Part shown: in pieces, positions 50,028-59,902 of the stretch | Layout: each line of letters opens with the position of its first letter | Position numbering within the stretch: the stretch's first letter is position 1 | Origin: Mesorhizobium sp. B2-3-12 | GTDB taxonomy: Bacteria > Pseudomonadota > Alphaproteobacteria > Rhizobiales > Rhizobiaceae | DNA length: 64,000 nucleotides | Assembly (NCBI RefSeq): GCF_006442205.1 | Contig: NZ_VFVR01000005.1 | Span: 186,001-250,000, forward strand | Reading direction: 5' to 3' | Notes under the pieces: generated by a model | What the model was told of the DNA's origin: nothing | The model's database searches: none | Seen by the model: only the letters and a program-made list of their open reading frames with translations | Position numbers and translations under genes: made by a program

Positions 50028-51103
50028 AGCGATTGCCAGCCATCCTGCTTGGCCTTGCCGCGCTTGGCCTGCTCGCAGCCTGTTCGAAACCGGACGAGAA
50101 GCCGCCGGAGATCATCCGGCCGGTGCTGTCGGTGGTGATCGAGCCGCGCACCACGCAGACTTTCGGCTTTGCCGGCTCGGTCGAGCCGCAGGTCAGTGCC
50201 GATCTTGCCTTCCGCCTGCTCGGCCGCGTCGTCTCGCGCGACGTCAAGGTCGGCGACATCGTCAGCAAGGGCACGACCATCGCGGCACTCGATCCGACCG
50301 CTCTGGAGCTGGCCGTCCAGGCGGCCAAGGCGGAACTCTCCAATGCGCAGGCGCAATTCGCCAATGCCGCCGGAAGCGAGGAGCGTCAGCGCCAGTTGCT
50401 GGCCTCGGCCAATACGTCGCAGTCGGTCTTCGACGCCGCGCAGCAGGCACGCAAAGCCGCCGAAGCCAGTGTCGAGCGGGCCAAGGCCTCGCTGGCCAAA
50501 TCGCAGGAACAGCTCGGCTATGCCAGACTATTCTCCGATTTCGACGGCGTCGTTACCGCCGTCGGCGCCGAGGTCGGCCAGACGGTCTCGCCCGGGCAGA
50601 CGGTCGTGACCGTGGCGCGCTCGGACTTGCGCGAGGCGGTGGTCGACATTCCCGACCAGTTGACCGGCGATCTCTCGGCCGGCACGCCGTTCCAGGTCAT
50701 CCTGCAGTCGCTGCCGACGATCCAGACCGAGGCCAAGCTGCGCGAGATCGCGCCCCAGTCCGAGGGTTCGACCCGCACGCGGCGCGTCAAGCTGACGCTC
50801 ACCGACCCGCCGCAGGCGTTCAGGCTCGGCTCGACGGTGACGGCGACCCGGATGACCAAGGTGACGCCGACGATCGAACTGCCGATGTCGGCGCTGCTCG
50901 AAAAGGACGGCGCCGACAAGGTGTGGATCGTCGACCCGCGGACATCGAGCGTGAGCGCGAAAGAGATCAAGGTCGCGTCGAAAAACGGCGGCACCTTCAC
51001 CGTGGCTGAAGGGCTCGAGGCCGGCACGCGCGTCGTCACCGCCGGCGTCCACAGCCTCGTCGAAGGCCAGAAGGTCAAAGTGCCCGAAGGAGGGGCCTCA
51101 TGA
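50024..51103 (+). CDS. RND efflux periplasmic adaptor, lipoprotein (second of two)
   Basis: The 359-residue protein begins MKRLPAILLGLAALGLLAAC, a clear lipobox signal. It has the lipoyl and alpha-hairpin pattern of membrane fusion proteins (DLAFRLLGRVVSRDVKVGD, coiled coil about 95-160, FDGVVTAVGAEVGQTVSPGQ). It overlaps both neighbours by ATGA junctions. It resembles the first adaptor in architecture but not closely in sequence, so the two may form a mixed ring or replace each other. Confidence 0.92.
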   Translation: MKRLPAILLGLAALGLLAACSKPDEKPPEIIRPVLSVVIEPRTTQTFGFAGSVEPQVSADLAFRLLGRVVSRDVKVGDIVSKGTTIAALDPTALELAVQAAKAELSNAQAQFANAAGSEERQRQLLASANTSQSVFDAAQQARKAAEASVERAKASLAKSQEQLGYARLFSDFDGVVTAVGAEVGQTVSPGQTVVTVARSDLREAVVDIPDQLTGDLSAGTPFQVILQSLPTIQTEAKLREIAPQSEGSTRTRRVKLTLTDPPQAFRLGSTVTATRMTKVTPTIELPMSALLEKDGADKVWIVDPRTSSVSAKEIKVASKNGGTFTVAEGLEAGTRVVTAGVHSLVEGQKVKVPEGGAS

Positions 51104-54100
51104 AGGGCTTCAACCTCTCGGACTGGGCGCTCAACCACCGTTCGCTGGTCTGGTATTTCATGCTGGTCTTCGTGGTGGCTGGCATCTTCTCCTATCTCAA
51201 TCTCGGCCGCGAGGAAGACCCCAACTTCACCATCAAGACGATGATCATCCAGGCCAACTGGCCGGGCGCCTCGGTCAAGGAGACGGTGCAGCAGGTCACC
51301 GACCGCATCGAGAAGAAGCTCGAGGAACTCGACAGCCTCGACTACACCAAGTCGGTTACAACCGCCGGCCAGACGGTCATTTTCGTCAACCTGAAGGACA
51401 CCACCAAGGCGCGCGATGTCGTGCCGAACTGGCTTCAGGTGCGCAACATGGTCAACGACATCAAGGCGCAGTTTCCGCAAGGCGTGCAGGGACCGTTCTT
51501 CAACGACCGCTTCGGCGATGTCTACGGCAACATCTATGCCTTCACATCGGATGGGCTGACGCCACGCCAATTGCGCGACTATGTCGAGGATGTCAGAACC
51601 AAGATCCTGACCGTGCCCAATGCCGGCAAGGTCGATCTGGTCGGCGCGCAGGACGAGGCGATCTATCTCGAATTCTCGACCCGCCAGATCGCGGCGCTTG
51701 GCCTGAACCAGCAGGCGATCGTGGCCAGCCTGCAGGCGCAAAACGCGATCACGCCGTCCGGCGTCATCCAGTCGGGGCCGGAGCGCATCAGCGTGCGCGT
51801 CGGCGGCCAGTTCACCTCCGAGGAGAGCCTGCGGGCCATCAATCTGCGCGTCAACGATCGGTTCTTCCGCTTGAGCGACGTGGCGACGATCACGCGCGGT
51901 TATGCCGACCCGCCGACGGCGCTGTTCCGCTTCAACGGCCAAGACGCGATCGGGCTTGCCATCGGCATGAAGCCCAACGCCAATCTGCTCAAATTCGGCG
52001 AAGCGCTGCATGAGGAGATGAACAAGGTGCTGGCCGATCTGCCGGTCGGCGTCGGCGTGCATCTGGTCGCCGACCAGCCTGTCATCGTCGAGGAGGCCGT
52101 CTCAGGCTTTACGCGCGCGCTGTTCGAGGCGGTTACGATCGTGCTTGCCGTCTCCTTCATCAGCCTCGGCATGCGCGCCGGCTTCGTCGTCGCCCTGTCG
52201 ATCCCGCTGGTGCTGGCCATCACCTTCACGGTCATGGAATATCTCGGCATATCGCTGCAGCGCATCTCGCTCGGCGCGCTGATCATCGCGCTCGGGCTGT
52301 TGGTCGATGACGCGATGATCGCCGTCGAGATGATGGTGGCGCGTCTGGAGGTTGGCGACAGCCTGCGCAAGGCGGCGACCTATGTCTACACCTCGACCGC
52401 CTTTCCGATGCTGACCGGAACGCTGGTGACGGTCGCGGGCTTCATCCCGATCGGGCTAAACTCGAGCGCTGCCGGCGAATACACATTCACCCTGTTCGTC
52501 GTCATCGCGGTGTCGCTGCTGGTGTCATGGATCGTGGCGGTGCTGTTCGCGCCGCTGCTTGGCGTGACCATCCTGCCGGCGACGATGAAGACCAAGCATC
52601 ACGACCAGCCGGGCCGCTTCACGTCGCTGTTTCGGCGCGTGCTTGTCGGCTCGGTGCGCCATCACTGGCTGACGATCATCGTGACCGTGCTCCTGTTCGC
52701 TGGCTCGATCGCCGGCTTCGGCCTGGTGCAGCAGCAATTCTTCCCGCCTTCCGACCGGCCGGAGCTGATCATCGACTGGAACCTGCCGCAGAACTCGTCG
52801 ATCACCGAGACGCGCGACCAGATGGAGCGCTTCGAACAACGCGCGCTGGTCGGCAATCCCGACATCGACCACTTTTCCTCCTATATCGGCCAGGGCGCGG
52901 TGCGCTTCGTGCTGGCCTATGACGTGCAGCCGGCCAATCCCTATTTCGGCCAGACGGTGATCGTCACCAAGAGCATCGAGGCGCGCAACCGGGTGAAACC
53001 GGCGCTGGAGAAGCTGCTGCGCGCGGAGTTCGTCGGCACCGACGCCTTCGTCAAGCCGCTCGAGCTTGGGCCACCGGTCGGGCGTCCGGTGCAATACCGC
53101 GTCAGCGGCCCCGATATCCAGACCGTGCGGGAACTGGCGCAGCAATTCGCTGGCCTCATCTCGTCCAATCCCAAGCTTGCCGCCCCCACCTTCGACTGGA
53201 ACGAACCGCAGCGCGTGCTGAGGGTCGACGTGCTGCAGGACAAGGCGCGGCAGCTCGGCATCACCTCCTCCGACATCGCCAGCGCGCTGAACAGCACGGT
53301 CGGCGGCGCGACCATCACACAGGTGCGCGACGCGACATACCTGATCAATGTGGTGGCCCGCTCGCGCGAGGCCGAACGCGGCTCGATCGAGACATTGCAG
53401 AACATGCAGCTGCCGACCAGCACCGGCGAGGCGATCCCGCTCGCGGCGGTCGCCAACTTCCGCTACGATCTGGAACAGCCGACGGTGTGGCGGCGCGACC
53501 GCATCCCGACCATCACCGTGCGCGCCGGCCTGGTTGGCGACGTGCTGCCGGCGACCGTCGTCAACGAGCTGAAACCATCGGTCGACACCTTCGTCGCCAA
53601 GCTGCCGCCCGGCTATTCGGTCGAGACCGCCGGCTCGGTCGAGGAAAGCGCCAAGAGCCAGGGGCCGATCGCCGCCGTGGTGCCGCTGATGCTGTTCGTC
53701 ATGGCCACCATCCTGATGGTGCAGTTGCAGAGTTTCCAGCGCCTGTTCCTCGTGGTGGCGGTGGCGCCGCTCGGGCTGATCGGCGTGGTGGCGGCGCTGG
53801 TGCCAAGCGGCGCGCCGCTCGGCTTCGTCGCCATTCTCGGCGTGCTGGCGCTGATCGGCATATTGATCCGCAACTCGGTCATCCTGATCGTGCAGATCGA
53901 GGATCTTGCCGCCGAAGGCAGGGATCGCTGGGCTGCCGTCATCGAAGCGACCGAACATCGCATGCGGCCGATCGCGCTGACGGCGGCCGCCGCGAGTCTC
54001 GCGCTGATCCCTATCGCGCGCGAAGTGTTCTGGGGGCCGATGGCCTACGCCATGATGGGCGGCATCATCGCCGGCACGGCGATCACGCTGCTGTTCCTGC

Positions 54101-54198
54101 CGGCGCTATATGTGACTTGGTTCCGCATCAAGGAGCCGAAGGACCAAGCCGAGCCACCCGTCCTGGAGACCGGCGAACCGGTGCAAGTTCAGACCTGA
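51100..54198 (+). CDS. RND efflux pump, inner-membrane permease (AcrB family)
   Basis: The 1032-residue protein has the RND topology: one N-terminal helix, a large periplasmic loop, a block of helices, a second loop (about 560-860) and the final helices. Helix 4 carries the proton-relay aspartate pair in ALGLLVDDAMIAVEMM (about 400), indicating proton-driven export. It lies in a tight three-gene unit with two adaptors. Substrate cannot be told. No TolC-like channel gene or TetR/MarR regulator is adjacent. Confidence 0.94.
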   Translation: MKGFNLSDWALNHRSLVWYFMLVFVVAGIFSYLNLGREEDPNFTIKTMIIQANWPGASVKETVQQVTDRIEKKLEELDSLDYTKSVTTAGQTVIFVNLKDTTKARDVVPNWLQVRNMVNDIKAQFPQGVQGPFFNDRFGDVYGNIYAFTSDGLTPRQLRDYVEDVRTKILTVPNAGKVDLVGAQDEAIYLEFSTRQIAALGLNQQAIVASLQAQNAITPSGVIQSGPERISVRVGGQFTSEESLRAINLRVNDRFFRLSDVATITRGYADPPTALFRFNGQDAIGLAIGMKPNANLLKFGEALHEEMNKVLADLPVGVGVHLVADQPVIVEEAVSGFTRALFEAVTIVLAVSFISLGMRAGFVVALSIPLVLAITFTVMEYLGISLQRISLGALIIALGLLVDDAMIAVEMMVARLEVGDSLRKAATYVYTSTAFPMLTGTLVTVAGFIPIGLNSSAAGEYTFTLFVVIAVSLLVSWIVAVLFAPLLGVTILPATMKTKHHDQPGRFTSLFRRVLVGSVRHHWLTIIVTVLLFAGSIAGFGLVQQQFFPPSDRPELIIDWNLPQNSSITETRDQMERFEQRALVGNPDIDHFSSYIGQGAVRFVLAYDVQPANPYFGQTVIVTKSIEARNRVKPALEKLLRAEFVGTDAFVKPLELGPPVGRPVQYRVSGPDIQTVRELAQQFAGLISSNPKLAAPTFDWNEPQRVLRVDVLQDKARQLGITSSDIASALNSTVGGATITQVRDATYLINVVARSREAERGSIETLQNMQLPTSTGEAIPLAAVANFRYDLEQPTVWRRDRIPTITVRAGLVGDVLPATVVNELKPSVDTFVAKLPPGYSVETAGSVEESAKSQGPIAAVVPLMLFVMATILMVQLQSFQRLFLVVAVAPLGLIGVVAALVPSGAPLGFVAILGVLALIGILIRNSVILIVQIEDLAAEGRDRWAAVIEATEHRMRPIALTAAAASLALIPIAREVFWGPMAYAMMGGIIAGTAITLLFLPALYVTWFRIKEPKDQAEPPVLETGEPVQVQT

Positions 54199-54209
54199 GG
54201 CGTGCCGGA

Positions 54210-54524
54210 TCATTCATTGTCGTTGGAGGATGCCGGGCGCGACTTGGCGCGCTGCCATGGCGATGATTTCGAGGTGCGCCAGGCGTGCCAGCCTTCCGGC
54301 AAATCCGCCAAGGCCAGAAGACTTTCATCCCGCCGCAAAACGCTTTGCAAGCTGACGATCATTGCGTCGCCTTCGTCAACAGGCCCAGTTTCGCTGGTGT
54401 GGAATTGCCAAGCGCCATCATCATCGTCATGCGAGACATATGCGATCCAGTCGCCGCGGGTAACTATGCCCCTATCTAGAAACACCGCGACGTTGGGAGG
54501 GTCCGGAAACGTCCATTTCTCCAC
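54210..54524 (-). CDS. Uncharacterised small protein
   Basis: The 104-residue acidic protein begins at a GTG with GAGGAG upstream, a strong site. It contains ITRGDWI-like and VSHDDDDGAWQFHTSE stretches, a SLQSVLRRDESLLALADLPEG segment in two parts, and a basic tail. I do not recognise a domain; no signal peptide or membrane helix is visible. It lies 42 bases after the ABC operon on the same strand and converges on the RND gene. Confidence 0.75.
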   Translation of the reverse strand: MEKWTFPDPPNVAVFLDRGIVTRGDWIAYVSHDDDDGAWQFHTSETGPVDEGDAMIVSLQSVLRRDESLLALADLPEGWHAWRTSKSSPWQRAKSRPASSNDNE

Positions 54525-54566
54525 GGGAGCTCCTCAATAAACGGCTGGTTTCGCGTACAGGAAAAT

Positions 54567-55316
54567 TCAAGCGGTTCTGACAAACCCATCGCTGGCCCGC
54601 AGCAGGTTGCGCGTATAATCCTTTGTCACACGGCGCTCGACCAGATCGTTGGCCACCAGATTTTCAACTGCCTCGCCGCCTTGCATCACCATCAGCCGCT
54701 CGCACATATGGGTGATGATGGCGAGGTCGTGGCTGACCATCAGGAAGGTCAGCTTGCGCCGTCGGCGAATCTCTTCCAGCAGGTTGAGCACTTCCGCCTG
54801 CACCGAGGCATCGAGCGCCGAGGTCGGCTCGTCGAGCAGCAGGATCGAGGGTTCGAGGATCAGCGCGCGCGCGATCGCCACGCGCTGGCGCTGACCGCCC
54901 GACAATTGGTGCGCGTAACGGAAGCGAAAACCGTTGCCGAGGCCGACCTCGTCGAGCGCGCGTTCGATCCGCCTCTCGCCATCGGCAAAACCGTGAATAG
55001 CAAGCGGCTCCTGCAGCAGGCGGTCGACGGTCTGGCGCGGATGCAGCGAGCCGTAAGGATCCTGGAAGACCATCTGCACTTCGCGGTAAAAGGCCTTGTC
55101 GCGGCGCGCGCCGAGCGTCTTGCCGTTGACGGCGATGCTGCCGGAGGCGACCGGCGCGAGGCCGGCGATGGCCCGCAGCAATGTCGATTTGCCGGAACCG
55201 GATTCACCGACCAGGCCAAAGGATTCGCCCGGCTGCACATCGAGGCTGACGCCCTTCAGCGCGCGAAAACGGTCGAAGATGACCTCCAGCCTGTCGACGG
55301 TGATCGCTGATGTCAT
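54567..55316 (-). CDS. Peptide ABC transporter ATP-binding protein (DppF/OppF type)
   Basis: The 249-residue ATPase has Walker A VGESGSGKSTLLRAIAG (about 37-50), Q-loop VFQDPYGSLHPRQ, signature LSGGQRQRVAIARAL (about 145) and Walker B ILLLDEPTSALD. The ATG at 55316 overlaps the stop of the previous ATPase as ATGA; another in-frame start lies three codons earlier. It lacks the extended C-terminal oligopeptide domain of some OppF proteins. It is the last gene of the five-gene operon. Confidence 0.9.
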   Translation of the reverse strand: MTSAITVDRLEVIFDRFRALKGVSLDVQPGESFGLVGESGSGKSTLLRAIAGLAPVASGSIAVNGKTLGARRDKAFYREVQMVFQDPYGSLHPRQTVDRLLQEPLAIHGFADGERRIERALDEVGLGNGFRFRYAHQLSGGQRQRVAIARALILEPSILLLDEPTSALDASVQAEVLNLLEEIRRRRKLTFLMVSHDLAIITHMCERLMVMQGGEAVENLVANDLVERRVTKDYTRNLLRASDGFVRTA

Positions 55317-56158
55317 GCCGCCCACTCCGGCTTGCGGTCGAGCACCGGCAGCGGGTGACGGTCGGCGCCGATCTTGGGCATGCAGTTGAGCAGGCCGCGC
55401 GTGTAGGGATGCTGGGCCTGACCCAATTCCGAGGCCTTGAGCTGCTCGACCACCTTGCCGGCATACATGACGATGACGCGGTCGCAGAAGGAGGAAACCA
55501 GGCGCAGGTCGTGCGAGATGAAGATCAGTCCCATGCCGCGCTCACTGACCAGCCGGTCGAGGATGCCGAGCACGTCGAGCTGTACGGTGACGTCGAGCGC
55601 CGAGGTCGGCTCGTCGGCGATCATCATTTCCGGCCCGGCGATCAGCATCATGGCGATCATGGCGCGCTGGCCCATGCCGCCGGACACTTCGTGCGGATGC
55701 AGGTCGAAGACGCGTTCGGGATCGCGGATCTGCACCGCCTCCAGCATGGCCAGCGCGCGTTCTCGCGCCTCGGCCTTGCCGACCTTTTCGTGCGTGCGCA
55801 GCGTCTCGACGATCTGACGGCCGATGCTCATCACCGGGTCGAGCGAGTATTTCGGATCCTGCAGGATCATGGCGATGCGGTTGCCCCGCAACGCCCGACG
55901 TTGACGCGGCGAAATGCCGAGCAGGTCGATGCCGTCGAAGGCCAATTTTTGTGCCGATATCCTGGCCTGCGGCGGCGTCAGGCCCATGATGGCGCGGCCG
56001 GTCTGCGACTTGCCCGAGCCGGACTCGCCGACGATCCCCAGCCGCTCGCGGCCGAGCGAAAAGGAGACGCCGCGCACCGCCTCGATCATGCCGGTGCGGG
56101 TCGGGAAGGTGACGCGCAGATCGTCCACCTCAAGCAGTGTCCCCGCCTGGCCGCTCAT
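55313..56158 (-). CDS. Peptide ABC transporter ATP-binding protein (DppD/OppD type)
   Basis: The 281-residue ATPase has Walker A VGESGSGKSQTGRAIMGL, Q-loop ILQDPKYSLDPVMS, signature VSGGMGQRAMIAMML and Walker B MMIADEPTSALD. The C-terminal HPYTRGLLNCMPKIG fits the oligopeptide/dipeptide ATPase domain. It is joined by ATGA overlaps to both neighbours, implying a fixed 1:1 ratio. Confidence 0.91.
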   Translation of the reverse strand: MSGQAGTLLEVDDLRVTFPTRTGMIEAVRGVSFSLGRERLGIVGESGSGKSQTGRAIMGLTPPQARISAQKLAFDGIDLLGISPRQRRALRGNRIAMILQDPKYSLDPVMSIGRQIVETLRTHEKVGKAEARERALAMLEAVQIRDPERVFDLHPHEVSGGMGQRAMIAMMLIAGPEMMIADEPTSALDVTVQLDVLGILDRLVSERGMGLIFISHDLRLVSSFCDRVIVMYAGKVVEQLKASELGQAQHPYTRGLLNCMPKIGADRHPLPVLDRKPEWAA

Positions 56159-57075
56159 TGGTCGCCGCTCCGGGGATCGAGCGCGTCGCGCAGGCCGTCG
56201 CCGAGCAGGTTGAAGCCGAGGCTGACGATGAGGATGGCAAAGCCAGGCGCACCGGCCACCCACCACTGGTCGAGGATGAAGCGGCGGCCCGACGCGATCA
56301 TGGTGCCCCATTCGGGCAGCGGCGGCTGCGCGCCGAGGCCGAGGAACCCGAGACCGGCGGCGGTGAGGATGATGCCGGCCATGTCGAGCGTCACGCGGAT
56401 GATCAGCGAGGAGATGCAGAGCGGCATGATGTGGCGCAGCACGATGCGGAAGGGCGAGGCGCCCATCAGCTGTACGGCCTTGATGTAGTCGGAGTTGCGC
56501 ACCGTGAGCGTCTCGGCGCGAGCGATGCGCGCATAGGGTGGCCAGGAGGTGATGGCGATGGCGAGCACCGCGTTCTCGATGCCGGGGCCAAGGGCGGCGA
56601 CGAAGGCCAGCGCCAGCACCAGCTTTGGGAAGGCAAGGAAGATGTCCGTGATGCGCATCAGGATGGCATCGGTCCAGCCGCCGGCATAACCGGCGACAGT
56701 GCCGACCAGCAGGCCGATGGGGGCGGCGATGACAGCGACCAGGATAACCACATAAAGCGTCCAGCGCGAGCCGTAGAGGATGCGCGAATAGATGTCCCGG
56801 CCGAGATCGTCGGTGCCGAACCAGTGCTGCGCGCTCGGCGCCAGCAGCCGCGCATTCTTCAGGTCGCCAAAGGTCGGCGAATACGGCGCCAGCACATGGG
56901 CAAGGGCGGCGACGAGCAGCAGCGCGATGATGATCAGCAGGCCGACAAAGGCCAGACGATTGGCGGAAAAACGCCGCCACGCGACATAAGCGCGACCGAG
57001 CCTCGCCTGCATGCGCGAGGCCGGCCGCTCGCTGAGGAGCCAGTCACGACGGCTCTGGACGGCGTCGGCGCTCAT
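56155..57075 (-). CDS. Peptide ABC transporter permease (DppC type)
   Basis: The 306-residue membrane protein has an N-terminal helix (FVGLLIIIALLLVAALAHVL), a FGTDDLGRDIYSRILYGSR entry region and the EAA-loop ARAETLTVRNSDYIKAVQLM (about 190). About six helices are visible. It overlaps the upstream permease as ATGA. Confidence 0.92.
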   Translation of the reverse strand: MSADAVQSRRDWLLSERPASRMQARLGRAYVAWRRFSANRLAFVGLLIIIALLLVAALAHVLAPYSPTFGDLKNARLLAPSAQHWFGTDDLGRDIYSRILYGSRWTLYVVILVAVIAAPIGLLVGTVAGYAGGWTDAILMRITDIFLAFPKLVLALAFVAALGPGIENAVLAIAITSWPPYARIARAETLTVRNSDYIKAVQLMGASPFRIVLRHIMPLCISSLIIRVTLDMAGIILTAAGLGFLGLGAQPPLPEWGTMIASGRRFILDQWWVAGAPGFAILIVSLGFNLLGDGLRDALDPRSGDQ

Positions 57076-58133
57076 CCTGTCTTCGTCCTCGGATCGAGCA
57101 CACGGTAGAGCAGGTCGGACAGAAGGTTGATGGCGATGAACACCGAGCCGATGACGATGGTGCCGCCGAGAACCGCGTTCATGTCGGCATTCTGCAGCGA
57201 GTTGGTGATGTAGAGGCCGATGCCCGGCCACGAAAACACGGTCTCGGTCAGCACCGAGCCTTCGAGCAAGCCGGCATAGGAGAGCGCGATCACCGTCACC
57301 ATCGGCACGGCGGCATTGCGCAGCGCGTGGCCCCAGATGATGCGGGTTTCCGACAGGCCTTTGGCGCGCGCGGCGACGATGTATTCCTGCGCCAATTCGT
57401 TGAGCATGAACGAGCGCGTCATGCGGCTGATATAGGCGAGCGAGAAATAGCCGAGTAGCGAGGCCGGCAGGATGATGTGCCGGAAGGCGTCGTAAAAGAC
57501 GTCCCACTGCCCCTGCATCGCGGAGTCCAGCAGATAAAAACCGGTGATCGGCGTGAAGGTGTATTCGTAGACGACGTCGAGCCGTGCCGGGAAAGCCACC
57601 CATTGCAGTTTGGCGTAGAACAGCACCAGGGCCAGCAGACCCAGCCAGAAGATCGGCACGGAATAGCCGATCAGGCCGATGATGCGCACGATCTGGTCAA
57701 TCAGGCTGCCGCGCCGGACGGCGGCCAGAACGCCGAGCGGTACGCCAAACAGCGCGCCGATCAGCGTCCCCAATGTCGCCAGTTCCGTGGTTGCCGGAAG
57801 GGCGCGCCTGATATCGGTCATGACCGGATTGGTGGTCAGCACCGAAGTGCCGAAATCGCCGCTCAGCGCATGTTTCACATAGATATAGAACTGCTCGATC
57901 AACGGCAGGTCGAGACCCATCTCGCGGCGCGTGCGCTCGACGACATTGGCCGGCGCCCGGTCGCCCAGCACCGCCAGCACCGGGTCGATCGGGATGACGC
58001 GCCCAATGAAAAAGGTGACGGCGAGAAGACCGAGATAGGTCGTCACGGCGATGACCAGGAAGCGGCCAATCGCCGACGCAATGGCGACGGCGCGGGCGCT
58101 GCCGCGCCCGCCCTCGTTTTCAACAGCGCTCAT
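57072..58133 (-). CDS. Peptide ABC transporter permease (DppB type)
   Basis: The 353-residue protein has an N-terminal helix (FLVIAVTTYLGLLAVTFFIG), the LPLIEQFYIYVKHALSGDFG segment typical of DppB-like permeases in two parts, and the EAA-loop region EYIVAARAKGLSETRIIWGH (about 258). It begins 18 bases after the binding protein gene. Confidence 0.92.
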   Translation of the reverse strand: MSAVENEGGRGSARAVAIASAIGRFLVIAVTTYLGLLAVTFFIGRVIPIDPVLAVLGDRAPANVVERTRREMGLDLPLIEQFYIYVKHALSGDFGTSVLTTNPVMTDIRRALPATTELATLGTLIGALFGVPLGVLAAVRRGSLIDQIVRIIGLIGYSVPIFWLGLLALVLFYAKLQWVAFPARLDVVYEYTFTPITGFYLLDSAMQGQWDVFYDAFRHIILPASLLGYFSLAYISRMTRSFMLNELAQEYIVAARAKGLSETRIIWGHALRNAAVPMVTVIALSYAGLLEGSVLTETVFSWPGIGLYITNSLQNADMNAVLGGTIVIGSVFIAINLLSDLLYRVLDPRTKTG

Positions 58134-58151
58134 GCGGCGCGTCCGCGGACG

Positions 58152-59795
58152 CTACTCTTTCGAGACCGGCCCGACGAAGTTGGTGTCGAAGCTCGGACCA
58201 AGCGCGAAGCCCTTGAGGTTCTTGCGCAGGCCGGCAACTTCCAACTGCTGGTGGATGACGACGAAGGGGCTGGTGTCGAGAATCTTCTTCTCGAGATCCT
58301 TGTACATATCCGCGCGCTTGCCCGAATCCTTCTCCAGCAGCGCCGCTTCCGTCTGCTTGGTCAGGTCCGGAATGTCCCAGGCATTGCGCCATGCCAAGGT
58401 CTTGGTCTTGCCCGCATCCGAATTGTCCGGGTTGGAGGCAAAGGTCTGGGCATTGGAGTTCGGATCGAAATAATCCTGGCCCCACTGGCCGATATAGATG
58501 TCGTGGTTGCGGGCGCGGTATTTGGTCAGCGTCTGCTTGCCGTCACCGGGTATGATTTCCAGCTTGATGCCGGCCTGGCCGAGCGTCTGCTGGATCGATT
58601 CCGCCATGCCGGTGGTCGGCTGGCCGGTGCGCACGTCCATGGTGACGCTGAAGCCGTCGGGCAGGCCGGCCTTGGCCAGCAATTCCTTGGCCTTGGCGAC
58701 GTCGAGTTTGAACGGGTTTTCGTCCAGTTCACCCAGCACGCCCTTGGGCAGGAAGGTCTGGTGGATTTCGCCGATGCCCTTGAGGATGGTCGTGCTCAAG
58801 GCATCGTAGTCGACCAGGTATTTGAAGGCCTGACGGACCTCGGGTTTGGCGAGGTTCGGGTTCTTCTGGTTGAGGCTGATATAGTAGACGGTGCCTTTCG
58901 GCGCGCTGGTGGTGGTGAGGTCGGCGTTCTTGGCGATGGCGTCGAGGTCGTTCGGTTCGAGGTTGCGGGCAACGTCGATGTCGCCGGCTTCGAGTGCCAG
59001 GCGCTGCGCCGAGCTTTCCTTCATGTTGCGGTAGATGACGCGGGCGAGCTTGGCCTTCTCGCCGTAATAATTGTCGTTGCGCTCCATGACGACGGCTTCG
59101 TTGGCCCGCCATTCGCGCAGCTTGTAGGCGCCCGAGCCGGCATAGCCCGTTTTCAGCCAGGCGTTGCCGAAGTCGTTGTCCCATTTGTAGTCGGCGCTCG
59201 GCGTGACCGCCGCGACATGTTCCTTGACCAGCTTGGCGTCGACCACCGAGGCGACAGTCGCCGACAGGCAGTTCAGCACGAAGCTCGGCGCATAGGCCTT
59301 GTCGACGATGAACTGGAAGGTGGTGTCGTCAACCGCCTTGGCCTTCTCGGTGACGTTGTCGCCGCTGATGCCGAACTGGCTGATGATGAAGGCCGGGCTC
59401 TTGTCCAGCTTGACCGCGCGCTCGAAGGACCAGGCGACGTCCGCCGCCGTGATCGGATTGCCGGAAGCGAATTTCAGGCCCGGCTTGAGCTTGAACGTAT
59501 AGGTCAGGCCGTCGTCCGAGACAGTCCAGCTGTCGGCGAGATCGCCCTTGACCTTGGAGGTGTCGCTGAGGTCGAGGCGGACAAGAAGGTCGTAGGTATT
59601 GCCGGTGACCTCGGCGGTCGACAGCTCGAACGCCTCGCCCGGATCCATCGAGATGATGTCGTCGATGGCAAAACCTTCGACCAGCGTGTCGGCGGGGGTG
59701 ACCGCGCCAGCCGGGGCGCCGGCCAGAAGCAGCGCCGACATGGCGGCGCCAGCAAGCAAGATGCGGGATCGTAGAGCGAGCTTTTCCATCATCAT
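58152..59795 (-). CDS. Peptide ABC transporter substrate-binding protein (DppA/OppA type)
   Basis: The 547-residue protein has a signal peptide (ILLAGAAMSALLLAGAPAGA, cleavage before VTPAD) and a class C binding-protein fold: TYTFKLKPGLKFASGNPITA, the KTGYAGSGAYKLREW region and late NAWDIPDLTKQTEAALLE. The ligand may be a di- or oligopeptide or another compound, since this family is broad. Three ATGs in a row begin the gene; AGGGAAC lies upstream. It is first in the operon. Confidence 0.92.
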   Translation of the reverse strand: MMMEKLALRSRILLAGAAMSALLLAGAPAGAVTPADTLVEGFAIDDIISMDPGEAFELSTAEVTGNTYDLLVRLDLSDTSKVKGDLADSWTVSDDGLTYTFKLKPGLKFASGNPITAADVAWSFERAVKLDKSPAFIISQFGISGDNVTEKAKAVDDTTFQFIVDKAYAPSFVLNCLSATVASVVDAKLVKEHVAAVTPSADYKWDNDFGNAWLKTGYAGSGAYKLREWRANEAVVMERNDNYYGEKAKLARVIYRNMKESSAQRLALEAGDIDVARNLEPNDLDAIAKNADLTTTSAPKGTVYYISLNQKNPNLAKPEVRQAFKYLVDYDALSTTILKGIGEIHQTFLPKGVLGELDENPFKLDVAKAKELLAKAGLPDGFSVTMDVRTGQPTTGMAESIQQTLGQAGIKLEIIPGDGKQTLTKYRARNHDIYIGQWGQDYFDPNSNAQTFASNPDNSDAGKTKTLAWRNAWDIPDLTKQTEAALLEKDSGKRADMYKDLEKKILDTSPFVVIHQQLEVAGLRKNLKGFALGPSFDTNFVGPVSKE

Positions 59796-59902
59796 GATGA
59801 TTGTTCCCTGTTTTGTTGTTTGTTGACCTGAGTTCCCGGCTCAGGATTGCGGTGTTCTTTTCGGAGCCTATGGCAGCCCTCGACCTCTTACCGTCGTGGT
59901 TT

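Noticed and set aside
52525..53958. 477-codon minus-strand open frame inside the RND pump
   Set aside because: It is a histidine/arginine-rich antisense artefact of a clear RND permease.
57477..59774. 765-codon plus-strand open frame opposite the peptide-binding protein
   Set aside because: The minus strand encodes an unmistakable binding protein and permease; the plus-strand product is composition-driven.
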